DNA of 64,000 bases from Gemmatimonadota bacterium (lineage in GTDB: Bacteria > Latescibacterota > UBA2968). The position numbers and the translations under genes were made by a program. The first letter of the stretch is position 1, and every line of letters starts with the position of its first letter. The stretch lies in the NCBI GenBank assembly GCA_026705765.1, contig JAPPAB010000028.1, positions 1-64,000 on the forward strand, given 5' to 3'. The notes beneath the pieces were generated by a model. It made no database searches. It saw only the letters and a list, made by a program, of their open reading frames with translations, and was not told the origin of the DNA. Positions 24,663 to 33,192 of this stretch are shown here, piece after piece.

Positions 24663-26351
24663 ATGACCCAATCGACAGATACAGGTATTAACCGGAATTT
24701 GACGAGTTACGGCGATCCGGAATTTAGTAAGTATATTCGCAGGGCTTTTCTCGCGGCTGCGGGATATGACGGCGAGGATGTGGATCGTCCCGTTATTGGA
24801 ATTGCTTCGACGGCTTCTGATTATAATCCCTGCCACGGGCATATGCCGGATTTGATCGAGGCGGTCAAACGCGGGGTTTTTGAAGGCGGTGGCCTGCCTT
24901 TTGTGTTTCCCACGCTTTCGCTGAATGAGATTTTCTTTTCGCCTACGACGATGCTTTTTCGGAATTTGCTGTCTATGGAGACCGAGGAACTGATTACGGC
25001 GCAGCCTATGGATGCGGTGGTGCTGATGGGGGGGTGCGATAAGACTGTGCCTGCGCAGTTGATGGCTGCTGCTTCGGCTAATATTCCAGCTGTTCAGGTG
25101 GTGTCTGGCGCGATGCGGACCGGTTCGTGGCAGGGTGAGAGGTTGGGCGCGTGTACAGATTGCCGCCGTTATTGGGCGCAATATCGCGCAGGGGAACTGA
25201 GCGATGAGCAGATCGAAGGTGTGACGCAGTCGCTTTGCAGTACGCCGGGGACGTGTATGGTTATGGGGACTGCTTCGACGATGGCGAGTGTGGTGGAGAC
25301 GCTGGGTTTGATGGTTTCTGGTGGTGCGTCACCGCTTTCGGGTACGGGAGATCGCCTGCGCGTAGGTGTGCGGTCTGGACGCATGGCTGTTGCTCTTGCT
25401 CGCGCGGGACGGCGTCCTGTACAATTGCTCACGCGGGCGTCGTTTCTCAATGCGCTCGCGGTGCTCCACGCGCTGGGTGGTTCTACGAATGCGATTGTTC
25501 ATCTTCTGGCGATTGCGCGGCGGGCGGGGACTCGGCTGACTCTGGAAGATATGCACGAGATGTCGCAACGGGTGCCGTTGCTGGTGGATTGCAAGCCCGC
25601 AGGTGTGGGTTATATGGAGGATTTTCACGAGGCGGGTGGCGTTCCCGCGTTGCTCAAGGCGCTGGCGTCTTTGCTGGATTGTTCTGTGCCGACGATTGCG
25701 GGGCAAGCGTTGGGCGATTATTTGAAGACGGTTCAACCTCCTCAGTCCTGGCAAAGTACTATTCGCACGCTGGACAATCCACTTGGTGCTACGGGCGCGC
25801 TGATCGTGGTTCGCGGCAATCTGGCGCCGGATGGGGCTGTGCTGAAGGTTGCTGCGGCGTCTCCCGAATTGTTGGCGCACCGGGGCCCCGCGGTTGTTTT
25901 TGATTCTGCTGAGGATGCATCTGCGCGGATTGATGATCCTTCTCTCAATATTACGTCCGATCATGTGATGATTTTGCGTAATGCCGGTCCCGTGGGGGAT
26001 GGGTTCCCCGAGGCGGGGTCTTTGCCCATTCCCAAATATCTTGCGCAAAGAGGGGTCAAAGATATGGTGCGGATTTCCGATGCGCGCATGAGTGGGACGT
26101 CTTATGGTACGGTGGTGTTGCACTGTTCTCCCGAGGCGGCGACAGGGGGACCGCTTGCTTTTGTGCGCGATGGCGACATGGTTGAGTTGAATGCAAGAGA
26201 ACGCCGCATTGATTTGCTGGTCAATGAGGCAGAGCTTGCGCGTCGCCGCGAGGCTTTTGTTCCTGCGCCAATTCCCGAGCGCGGATGGCGACATTTGTAT
26301 GCCAAATGCGTTTTGCCCGCTCATCTCGGCGCAGACCTGGATTTTTTGTGA
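24663..26351 (+). CDS. IlvD/Edd family dehydratase (sugar-acid dehydratase-like)
   Basis: 562 aa. The family binds an iron-sulfur cluster and removes water from dihydroxy acids. Visible ligand motifs are 'LMGGCDKTVPAQ', 'CTPGTCMVMGTASTMA'-type sequence ('CSTPGTCMVMG') and 'HGHMPDLIEAV'. The C-terminal beta-barrel ends with 'ISDARMSGTSYGTVVLH'. Details such as the N-terminal 'SYGDPEFSKYIRRAF' and the long insert put it nearer L-arabonate/D-xylonate dehydratases than branched-chain IlvD, but I cannot name the substrate. No ribosome site is visible because the repeat ends right before the ATG. Confidence 0.88.
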   Translation: MTQSTDTGINRNLTSYGDPEFSKYIRRAFLAAAGYDGEDVDRPVIGIASTASDYNPCHGHMPDLIEAVKRGVFEGGGLPFVFPTLSLNEIFFSPTTMLFRNLLSMETEELITAQPMDAVVLMGGCDKTVPAQLMAAASANIPAVQVVSGAMRTGSWQGERLGACTDCRRYWAQYRAGELSDEQIEGVTQSLCSTPGTCMVMGTASTMASVVETLGLMVSGGASPLSGTGDRLRVGVRSGRMAVALARAGRRPVQLLTRASFLNALAVLHALGGSTNAIVHLLAIARRAGTRLTLEDMHEMSQRVPLLVDCKPAGVGYMEDFHEAGGVPALLKALASLLDCSVPTIAGQALGDYLKTVQPPQSWQSTIRTLDNPLGATGALIVVRGNLAPDGAVLKVAAASPELLAHRGPAVVFDSAEDASARIDDPSLNITSDHVMILRNAGPVGDGFPEAGSLPIPKYLAQRGVKDMVRISDARMSGTSYGTVVLHCSPEAATGGPLAFVRDGDMVELNARERRIDLLVNEAELARRREAFVPAPIPERGWRHLYAKCVLPAHLGADLDFL

Positions 26352-26383
26352 GATATAACCCCCTAAAAGAAAGGATACCTGTC

Positions 26384-28858
26384 ATGGCAGATTATCAACC
26401 TCTCGATTTGTCGGCGTTGTGCAATGCGGGGCTTGAAGTTTTGGGCGCGAATGCGAAGGCTCCCATAGGCAAACAATTATTTCGCGGTTTGCCGTTTTTG
26501 GTAAATGACGATGGTTCGAATTGTTTTATCGCGCTGGATGAGGCTTCTGGTCGCGTGACGATTCCGATCAATGAGTCGGTACGCCGCGTGATTATTGCCC
26601 ATCGATTGCTGGATTCCGATCTGATGGAGGGCGGTCCGTTGGGAGAGACTGTGGCGCATTATCTGTTCCGGATGGCGGAGGGTGAAGAATTCCGCATTCC
26701 CATCCGCGAGCGATTTGAGATTGCACATTTATCCAGCGGTGGTGCGCCCTTTGTCGCATTTTCGGACCAGAACGACCAGCTATTGCCGCGTTACGAAGGG
26801 AGATGGGCGGATATGGGGCGACGTCAGACCGAGGTGTCGCGCGGGTCGGCTCGCGGTTATTTTTTGTGGGCGTGGGAGAATCCTCAACCGGATCGCATAG
26901 TCGAGTCGCTGGAGATTATTCCGAATGGTCCGCGTTTTATTATCGCCGGTGTTACGCTTTCTCATCTTGAGGAGTATCCTTTTGTGCGACACGGGAAGCG
27001 GGAGGCGCGTCTGATCCTGACCCATCCCGAAGATGCGGAAAGACCGTTTGACCTTAGTGTGGAGGTGGATCGGGGGACGGCAACTTATGTGCATCCACTG
27101 CCCGAAGCGTCTGCCGATGATTTTGTCAATGATGATTTCGCCGGTTGGGGAGAAGCGCAGAATCCCAAATCGAGTCCGGCTTATGTCGAGGTCGCTGCCA
27201 CGCCTTCGGCTACGATGACGGTGAAGCAGGGCGAGGAAAAGGTGGGCGAGGTCAAGTGGGGTGATGTGGAGGAGAAGAAGGTGGTGGAGACGCCGCGCAT
27301 GCGCGTGGAACTCCTGGATCGGGGGCGGAACTGGGTTCACGTTACTGTTCTCGATGACGATACGGGGAAGCCCATTCCTTGCCGCGTCCATTTCCGCTCG
27401 CCCGAGGGGATTCCCTATCAGCCTTACGGGCATCACAATCAGGTTAATTCCAATCTCGATAGCTGGCATGTTGATATTGGTGGCGATCTCAGGCTGGGAC
27501 AAATTACCTACGCGTATATCGACGGTCGTTGCCAGGGGTGGTTGCCGCGCGGTGAGGTCATTGTGGATGTCGCCCGGGGATTTGAGTATGAGCCGGTGCG
27601 GACACGGGTGAAGATCGAACCGGGACAGCGCGAACTGACTTTGCGTCTCAAGCGATGGATTCACATGAACGAGGGGGGATGGTATAGCGGGGATTCGCAC
27701 GTTCACTTTCTCTCGACGCAGGGAAGTCATACGGAGTCTCAGGGGGAGGATCTCAATATCGTTAATTTGCTTCCGTCGCAGTGGGGCAATCTTTTTACCA
27801 ATACGGAGGATTTTACGGGCAGGCCGAGTATTTCGCAAGATGGGAATAATATCGTCTATGTCGGTCAGGAGAATAGGCAGCACTTTCTGGGGCATCTTAT
27901 CCTGTGGGGTCTCAAAGAGCCGGTGATGCCGTGGTGCAGTGACGGTCCCGGTGAGTCCGAGCTGGGTGGGACGCTGGAGATTACGATGAGTGATTGGGCG
28001 GATCAGTGTCATGCGCAGGGCGGTTCGGTTATTGTTCCGCATCTTCCGAATCCGAATGGGGAGCCTGCGGCGCTGATTGCCACGGGGCGCGTGGATGGCG
28101 TGGAGATGCTGCGTCATGCGCCGTTTAATCATCTGGAATACTATCGCTATCTCAACTGCGGTTACCGCTTGCCTCTGGTTGGTGGGACGGATAAGATGAG
28201 TAGCGATGTGCCCGTTGGTATTTACCGCACGTATGCCTATTTGCCCGATGGGGAATTTACCTACGATAATTGGTGCAAGAGTGTGTCGCAGGGTCGAACA
28301 TTTCACAGCGGGGGTCCCATCATTCATCTCACCGCAGATGGACACCAGGTTGGCGATACGATGCAGTTGTCGGGGGCTGGTACGGTGGAGGTCGAGGCGT
28401 GGGTGGAGAGTATTTTCCCGATTCATACGCTCGAGATCGTTCAGGCAGGGCGCGTCGTTGCTTCGACGGAGGATAATAAAGGTGCGCGGCGACTGGCGTT
28501 GAAGGCGAAGGTGAAGGTGGATGGGCATACGTGGATTGCCGCCCGATGTGCCGGTCCCAATTATACCAGCGTTCCCCATCACGATGGCTGGGGACGGGGG
28601 ATTTTCGCCCATACGTCGCCGATTTATATCGCCTGCGGTGGCGAGTGGTGGATGTTCGATCTGGAGGCTGCCCAGTATATGCTGACGCTTATTGATGGCG
28701 ATCTGGCGTACATCCGTCAAACCGCTGCCCGGCACACCTCCGGTACGGCGACGCACCATCACGGTGAGTTGGACCATCTCGCGTATTTGGAACGTCCCTT
28801 TGTCGAAGCCCGTGCAGCGATTCACCGAAGGATGCATCAGTTGGGGATACCGCATTGA
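26384..28858 (+). CDS. CehA/McbA-like metallohydrolase (PHP-type domain)
   Basis: About 824 aa from ATG 26384, which has AAAGAAAGGA upstream. Residues about 1-220 are a beta-sandwich region ('GKQLFRGLPFLV', 'HRLLDSDLMEGGPLGE'), followed by a carboxypeptidase-regulatory-like part ('PCRVHFRSPEGIPYQPYGHH'). A PHP-like metal-binding start occurs near residue 440 ('GGWYSGDSHVHFLS'), followed by His/Asn-rich sequence ('VGQENRQHFLGHLILW', 'IVPHLPNPNGEP', 'VGGTDKMSSDVPVG'). CehA-type enzymes hydrolyse esters such as carbaryl. No signal peptide is seen. It follows the dehydratase by 32 bp, so both may serve one catabolic route. Confidence 0.82.
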   Translation: MADYQPLDLSALCNAGLEVLGANAKAPIGKQLFRGLPFLVNDDGSNCFIALDEASGRVTIPINESVRRVIIAHRLLDSDLMEGGPLGETVAHYLFRMAEGEEFRIPIRERFEIAHLSSGGAPFVAFSDQNDQLLPRYEGRWADMGRRQTEVSRGSARGYFLWAWENPQPDRIVESLEIIPNGPRFIIAGVTLSHLEEYPFVRHGKREARLILTHPEDAERPFDLSVEVDRGTATYVHPLPEASADDFVNDDFAGWGEAQNPKSSPAYVEVAATPSATMTVKQGEEKVGEVKWGDVEEKKVVETPRMRVELLDRGRNWVHVTVLDDDTGKPIPCRVHFRSPEGIPYQPYGHHNQVNSNLDSWHVDIGGDLRLGQITYAYIDGRCQGWLPRGEVIVDVARGFEYEPVRTRVKIEPGQRELTLRLKRWIHMNEGGWYSGDSHVHFLSTQGSHTESQGEDLNIVNLLPSQWGNLFTNTEDFTGRPSISQDGNNIVYVGQENRQHFLGHLILWGLKEPVMPWCSDGPGESELGGTLEITMSDWADQCHAQGGSVIVPHLPNPNGEPAALIATGRVDGVEMLRHAPFNHLEYYRYLNCGYRLPLVGGTDKMSSDVPVGIYRTYAYLPDGEFTYDNWCKSVSQGRTFHSGGPIIHLTADGHQVGDTMQLSGAGTVEVEAWVESIFPIHTLEIVQAGRVVASTEDNKGARRLALKAKVKVDGHTWIAARCAGPNYTSVPHHDGWGRGIFAHTSPIYIACGGEWWMFDLEAAQYMLTLIDGDLAYIRQTAARHTSGTATHHHGELDHLAYLERPFVEARAAIHRRMHQLGIPH

Positions 28859-28893
28859 TGCGGTAAGAATTGAAAATATTTGAACTGTCGGTA

Positions 28894-28922
28894 TTGACAA
28901 ACTGACAGATGTGCTTTAATTG
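28894..28922 (+). promoter_or_regulatory. Possible promoter with a CTGTC/GACAG inverted repeat
   Basis: TTGACA (28894-28899) is followed by TTTAAT at 15 bases or TAATTG at 17; neither spacing/box pair is perfect. The -35 lies between CTGTC (28885-28889) and GACAG (28904-28908), which could be a small operator for the nuclease-like/PIN pair. Confidence 0.35.
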
Positions 28923-28982
28923 AAAAGAGTTTCCCATGTTTATGAATGTGGAGTTGTAGTCAGTACTGTGGAGGTTTGTAAA

Positions 28983-29438
28983 ATGACAGGTGCCGATATT
29001 GCAGTGTACGGTCCAGATGGACAACTTCAACTGGTCGTCGAAATTAAAAATAGACCCGGCGCGTCCGCCGAATGGGCTACTCGCCTGCGCCACAATTTAT
29101 TGGTCCATTCATTTATACCGCGTGCGCCCTACTTCCTGCTCGCGCTCCCTGATTTTTTTTATTTGTGGACAGACGCCATATCTGCGAGTAATCTGGCAAA
29201 ACCCGACTATAAAATAAAGGCCACGAAAATACTGGCACCATATCTTAACCAATTAACCCAGCCCCTTAATGGTCTAAGCGGGTATGGCTTCGAGATGATT
29301 ATGACTTCATGGCTGGCTGGCATTGTACATACAGACCTTCAACCAGACGAAGTTGATCCAAATCTCCAATGGCTCTTTGACTCGGGATTATACGAAGCAA
29401 TTGCACGCGGTTCTGTTGCGATTGAAGCTACAGTATGA
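28983..29438 (+). CDS. Small nuclease-like protein (possible PD-(D/E)xK fold), partner of a PIN gene
   Basis: 151 aa from ATG 28983, which has GGAGG ideally spaced upstream; the frame is open further 5' without a ribosome site. 'TGADIAVYGPDGQLQLVVEIK' places an Asp, then a Glu-x-Lys on the next strand, the core of many restriction-endonuclease-like folds. The rest is hydrophobic and helical ('PYFLLALPDFFYLWTD'). The stop overlaps the next start in an ATGA arrangement, so this is a two-gene unit with a PIN-type protein. I do not recognise a named family; a toxin-antitoxin or defence role is only a guess. Confidence 0.6.
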   Translation: MTGADIAVYGPDGQLQLVVEIKNRPGASAEWATRLRHNLLVHSFIPRAPYFLLALPDFFYLWTDAISASNLAKPDYKIKATKILAPYLNQLTQPLNGLSGYGFEMIMTSWLAGIVHTDLQPDEVDPNLQWLFDSGLYEAIARGSVAIEATV

Positions 29439-29679
29439 TTGTGTACGTAGAATCAAATTTCGTCCTTGAACTCGCTTTTCTTCAAGAAGAACATGAAAGT
29501 TGCGAGGAACTTTTGAGCCTGTCAAAGTCAGGAGATATTCACTTAGTGTTACCCACCTTTAGTATTGGAGAGCCGTATGAGACATGGGTGCGTCGCTCAA
29601 AAACGATCTAAAAAAATACGATTGCTTACGGCTGCCAAATTTCACTAAGGGTTTAGAGTATATCCGCAGTCGGTTGTAA
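29435..29679 (+). pseudogene. Truncated PIN-domain (VapC-like) gene with frameshift
   Basis: The frame from ATG 29435 gives only 58 aa ('MIVYVESNFVLELAFLQEEH' to 'EPYETWVRRSKTI') and stops at 29611. It has the PIN start, with an acidic residue after the first strand (VE, where PIN often has D) and a second acid in 'SIGEPYE'. A different frame through 29584-29679 reads 'GASLKNDLKKYDCLRL', plausible as the lost continuation. PIN proteins are normally about 130 aa, so the gene looks broken by a frameshift within the A-run near 29599. A sequencing error is the main alternative. Confidence 0.55.
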
Positions 29680-29720
29680 AATGTAGCACTGGCGCAGCCA
29701 GTTCATTGCGCAGATTTTCT

Positions 29721-29764
29721 ATGATAAAGCCTCAACCATGAGGAAGGGCTTTATCATTTTTTTT
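29721..29764 (+). terminator. Intrinsic terminator
   Basis: An 11-bp perfect stem ATGATAAAGCC (29721-29731) / GGCTTTATCAT (29747-29757) with a 15-base loop, followed by eight T residues. It ends the nuclease-like/PIN transcript just before the LRR gene's ribosome site. Confidence 0.85.
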
Positions 29765-29778
29765 CAGGAGTTTTGCAA

Positions 29779-30969
29779 ATGTTTGGAAGAAAAGGGTTAT
29801 TATTTTTTGTCCTATTTGTGTTGTTGATGTGTACCGGTCAAGCAATTGCTGGTCCCAATGCGAATGCTTCTCCAGACTTTGATGGGGATGGTGTGGTTGG
29901 TATTCCCGATTTTTTGCTATTTGTAGATCGGTTCGGGTCCAGTCGGAGCGATGGGACTTATGAAGCGAAATACGATCTGGATGGGGATGGTGTGATTGGT
30001 ATTCCCGATTTTCTGATTTTTGTGGATAACTTCGGCAAAGAGGTGCCTCCCTCTCGTGATGATGAGGTGGTTGTCATTGCAGATGCGAATCTGCGCGCTG
30101 CAATTGAAACGGAGCTTGACAAGGCGAGCGGTGCGACGATCACCAGGGGGGATATGGCGACCTTAACCCGTCTTGAAGCAGAGAACTCGAATATTAGCGA
30201 CTTGGCAGGGCTGGAGTTTGCAATCTGTCTGACAAGACTGAATCTCGGTTATGAGATAGTAGAAAGGCGTGCGGTCAATAGTAACACAATCTCAGACCTT
30301 TCCCCACTGTCGGGATTGACGAGTCTAACAAATCTGAATCTTTCCTACAACTCTATCTCAAACCTTTCCCAGCTGTCCGGATTGACGAGTCTGACAGAGC
30401 TGAATCTTGTAGGCAACTCGATCACAAATATTTCGCCACTGTCTGGTTTGATCAGTCTGACAGAGCTGCGTCTTTACTACAACAGCATCTCAGACATCTC
30501 TGATCTGTCGGGATTGACCAGTCTGGAAAGGCTGGATATTAGTCGCAACTCTGTCTTTGATATATCAGCGCTGTCGGGATTGACCAGTCTGGAAAGTCTG
30601 CGTCTTGGTGGCAACTCTATCTCAGACATCTCTGATCTGTCGGGATTGACGAGTCTGACATATCTGATTCTTCACAATAACAACATCTCAAACATCTCAG
30701 CTTTGTCGGGATTGATGAGTCTGGAAAGGTTGAATCTTCACGACAACTATATCTCTGATCTATCTGCACTGTCGGGATTGACGAGTCTGACATGGATTAA
30801 TCTTTACAACAACAGCATCTCTGACCTTTTGCCATTGGTAGCAAATACGGGATTGGGAAGTGGAGATGAGGTTGAGTTGAGGAATAACCCACTGAGTGAC
30901 ACATCAATCTACACGCATATTCCAGTTCTTCGGAGCAGAGAGGTTACTGTGAACTATGGTGCGTTTTAG
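29779..30969 (+). CDS. Secreted internalin-like LRR protein with two dockerin-like calcium repeats
   Basis: About 396 aa from ATG 29779 (CAGGAG eight bases upstream; a TTG two codons before is too close to it). A Sec signal ('GLLFFVLFVLLMCTGQAIA') is followed by two near-identical dockerin/EF-type repeats, 'DFDGDGVVGIPDFLLF' and 'DLDGDGVIGIPDFLIF', each with the Asp ladder of a calcium loop. The rest is about nine 22-residue LRRs of internalin type ('LSGLTSLTNLNLSYNSIS'). Likely an exported binding protein. The paired dockerin-like repeats suggest either cohesin-like docking or simple calcium folding; no cohesin is in the window. Confidence 0.9.
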   Translation: MFGRKGLLFFVLFVLLMCTGQAIAGPNANASPDFDGDGVVGIPDFLLFVDRFGSSRSDGTYEAKYDLDGDGVIGIPDFLIFVDNFGKEVPPSRDDEVVVIADANLRAAIETELDKASGATITRGDMATLTRLEAENSNISDLAGLEFAICLTRLNLGYEIVERRAVNSNTISDLSPLSGLTSLTNLNLSYNSISNLSQLSGLTSLTELNLVGNSITNISPLSGLISLTELRLYYNSISDISDLSGLTSLERLDISRNSVFDISALSGLTSLESLRLGGNSISDISDLSGLTSLTYLILHNNNISNISALSGLMSLERLNLHDNYISDLSALSGLTSLTWINLYNNSISDLLPLVANTGLGSGDEVELRNNPLSDTSIYTHIPVLRSREVTVNYGAF

Positions 30970-30978
30970 TCCCTTGGG

Positions 30979-31752
30979 TTAGAAAATAGACGCCATCCAT
31001 CCGCCATCCACGGGCAGGGCTGTGCCGGTGATCCAGGCGGCGGCGTCCGATGCGAAGAATACCGCGGCGTTGCCGATGTCCGATGGCAAGCCCAGGCGGG
31101 GCAGTGGGGTTTTTACTTTGCAGTCTTCAATGTCCTGCGGTGTGAGATAGTCCTGTATGGGCGTTTCGATGTAGCCCGGGCAGATCGCGTTGACGGTTGC
31201 GCCAAAGGGAGCCAATTCCAGGGCGGTGTCTCGCGTGAGGTTGACGACGCCGGCTTTTGATGCAGCATACGCTGGTCCTCCGCCCCCGCCAAATGACTGT
31301 ACAGATGCGATGTGGATGATTCTGCCGGATGGTTTTTTGAGGTGTGGCATGGCGAGTTTGCTGGCGACATATAGTGCCCGAAGGTTTACGCCCATTACGG
31401 TGTCGTAGTCGGCGATGGTTGTTTCTTCTATGCCGCCAGGTATTGTGATGCCGGCGTTGTTTACCAGGATGTCTAATGTGCTAAATTCGGAGATGGTCCG
31501 TTCGATCAGATTGCGTACCGCTTCGTCATCCGATACGTCGGTCTGCACGAAGATTCCTTTCCCTCCGCGTTTTTCTATTTCTTCTACCGTAGAAGTGGTT
31601 AAGTCGGTGTCGTGATATATGCCCTTTTTGGGTGCTTCCTGAATATCGGCCACTGCCACACATGCGCCTTCTCGTGCAAGTGCCAGTGCTATGCCCCGCC
31701 CAATGCCAGAGCTTGCGCCAGTGACGATTGCCACGCGGTCTTTGAGTGTCAT
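30979..31752 (-). CDS. Short-chain dehydrogenase/reductase (SDR)
   Basis: 257 aa classical SDR. The cofactor motif 'VTGASSGIGRGIALAL' is at the N-terminus, 'ILVNNAGITIPGG' follows, and the catalytic Ser-Tyr-Lys set is in 'HIASVQSFGGGGGPAYAASK'. The C-terminus 'ITGTALPVDGGWMASIF' is typical of FabG-like enzymes. An unusual insertion after the cofactor strand ('QEAPKKGIYHDTDLTTSTVE') distinguishes it from FabG itself. Substrate unknown. It is convergent with the LRR gene and separated from the aminotransferase by hairpin copy 3. Confidence 0.92.
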   Translation of the reverse strand: MTLKDRVAIVTGASSGIGRGIALALAREGACVAVADIQEAPKKGIYHDTDLTTSTVEEIEKRGGKGIFVQTDVSDDEAVRNLIERTISEFSTLDILVNNAGITIPGGIEETTIADYDTVMGVNLRALYVASKLAMPHLKKPSGRIIHIASVQSFGGGGGPAYAASKAGVVNLTRDTALELAPFGATVNAICPGYIETPIQDYLTPQDIEDCKVKTPLPRLGLPSDIGNAAVFFASDAAAWITGTALPVDGGWMASIF

Positions 31753-31765
31753 GGTTTCTCCTTGG

Positions 31766-31860
31766 AAAGGCGAATCAGCGAATCTACGAATCGAAGCCTT
31801 TAGTGATTTTGGGTGGTGGAGCGGGGTTCGTCTATTCGTCTATTCGTCTATTCGTCTATC
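31766..31860. repeat. Modular hairpin repeat, copy 3 (8-bp arms, GC-rich core)
   Basis: Left arm AAGGCGAATCAGCGAATCTA and CGAATCGAA (31767-31795), core GCCTTTAGTGATTTTGGGTG and GTGGAGCGGGG (31796-31826), right arm of four TTCGTCTA units (31827-31858). Arms are imperfectly complementary. The right arm carries the last codons and stop (IDE, TAG) of the aminotransferase on the minus strand, and uses the same 8-mer as copy 1. Confidence 0.75.
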
Positions 31861-33044
31861 ACTTCCGCTATCGCTTCGCACAATGGCCCGATGTTGTCCC
31901 TTGTCATGCCCGCCACGTTGATGCGTCCCGAACTGACGATGTATATCGAATATCGCTCGCGCAATGCTTCTACTTGCTCGGGGGTCAATCCGGAGAAAGA
32001 AAACATTCCTCTCTGGTGTGCGATAAACGAAAAGTCGCGCCGCACGCCTTTTGTTTCGAGGGTATCCACAAATAGGGTGCGCATGTTGTTGATGCGGTCG
32101 CGCATGGCTTTTACTTCGCCGTCCCATTGTGCCCGCAAGGCGGGGTCGTTGAGGACTGTTGCGACTGCCTGTGCGCCGTGCGATGGCGGGTTGGAATAAT
32201 TTGTGCGGATGCAGATTTTGATGTGGCTCATCGCTTTTTCAACGGTGGTGGCGTTTTTCCCTACGATGGTCAATGCGCCCGTGCGTTCGCGGTAGAGGCC
32301 AAAGTTTTTGGAGAAGGAACTGGCGACGAGGAGTTCGCAGCCGGGGCGGCTGAGAGATTGGAGGCCGACGGCGTCTTCGACGAGGCCATTGCCCAGGCCC
32401 TGATAGGCAAAGTCAACGAGTGGGATGATGCCGCGGTCTGCGACGACATCGGCTATTTGCGCCCATTGCTCGGGAGAGGGATCGACGCCGGTGGGGTTGT
32501 GACAACATCCGTGTAATAAGACGACATCGCCTGCGGGGATTTGCCCGAGGTCCTGGATGAGTGCGTCAAAGTCCAGGCCGAAAGACGCGGGGTTGTAATA
32601 GCGGTAGGTCGCTGTGGGTACGCTGGCAGATTCAAAAATTTTAGGGTGGTTTGCCCAGGTGGGGTCGCTCAGCCATACGCGGGCATGGGGATAGTGCTGA
32701 TGGATGAAATCGCCGGCAATGCGCAATGCGCCCGTGCCGCCTGGTGCCTGGGCTGTTCCCGCGCGGCCACTGGTGAGTATTTCGTGTTCTGTTCCCCAGA
32801 GGAGTTCCTGGACGGCTTTGTTATACGCTTCGTCGCCTTCTATGCCGAGATAATTTTTGGTGTCTTCGTGTGCGAGTAGGCGTTCTTCTGCTGTTTTTAC
32901 AGAGGCGAATATTGGCGTGTTGCCGTCGCCGTCTTTGTACACGCCAACGCCGAGGTTTATTTTGTTGGGGTTTGGGTCGTTTTTGAATGCTTCGGTCAAT
33001 CCTATAATGGGATCCGCAGGGGCCATTGTGAGGGATTCGAACAT
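31848..33044 (-). CDS. Aspartate/aromatic amino acid aminotransferase (class I, TyrB/AspC type)
   Basis: 398 aa, GGAAGGAAT before the ATG at 33044. Fold-type I PLP enzyme: 'NLGVGVYKDGDGNTPIF', 'LHGCCHNPTGVDPS', 'PLVDFAYQGLGNG' and the PLP lysine in 'SSFSKNFGLYRERTGAL', then 'RTNYSNPPSHGA' with the carboxylate-binding Arg region. Transfers amino groups between aspartate or aromatic amino acids and 2-oxoglutarate in the cytoplasm. Its last residues lie in the ATAGACGA repeat of hairpin copy 3. It is divergent from hpnC; the 148-bp gap shows no promoter that I can defend. Confidence 0.95.
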   Translation of the reverse strand: MFESLTMAPADPIIGLTEAFKNDPNPNKINLGVGVYKDGDGNTPIFASVKTAEERLLAHEDTKNYLGIEGDEAYNKAVQELLWGTEHEILTSGRAGTAQAPGGTGALRIAGDFIHQHYPHARVWLSDPTWANHPKIFESASVPTATYRYYNPASFGLDFDALIQDLGQIPAGDVVLLHGCCHNPTGVDPSPEQWAQIADVVADRGIIPLVDFAYQGLGNGLVEDAVGLQSLSRPGCELLVASSFSKNFGLYRERTGALTIVGKNATTVEKAMSHIKICIRTNYSNPPSHGAQAVATVLNDPALRAQWDGEVKAMRDRINNMRTLFVDTLETKGVRRDFSFIAHQRGMFSFSGLTPEQVEALRERYSIYIVSSGRINVAGMTRDNIGPLCEAIAEVIDE

Positions 33045-33192
33045 TATTCCTTCCTTTCAGGATCAGGGTATTGAGGATAGGACAACCTCTTATTATTCGT
33101 GGGCAAAGATACATACGCACGCTGTAAAACGCAAGGATACACCCGAAAGTCAATATATTGATTTTCCCACCCCCCTGTCGTATCTTCACGTT

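Noticed and set aside
26780-28900. 706-codon minus-strand open frame opposite the CehA/McbA-like gene
   Set aside because: Long only because antisense stops are rare in this codon use; no domain pattern, whereas the plus strand shows clear domains and a ribosome site.
29690-29720. ACTGGCGCAGCCAGT hairpin as a second terminator
   Set aside because: Short stem without a T-tract; the strong terminator follows directly at 29721.
24548-31860. Tandem arms of the hairpin repeats as CRISPR arrays
   Set aside because: Units are 7-8 bases with no unique spacers and no cas genes are near.
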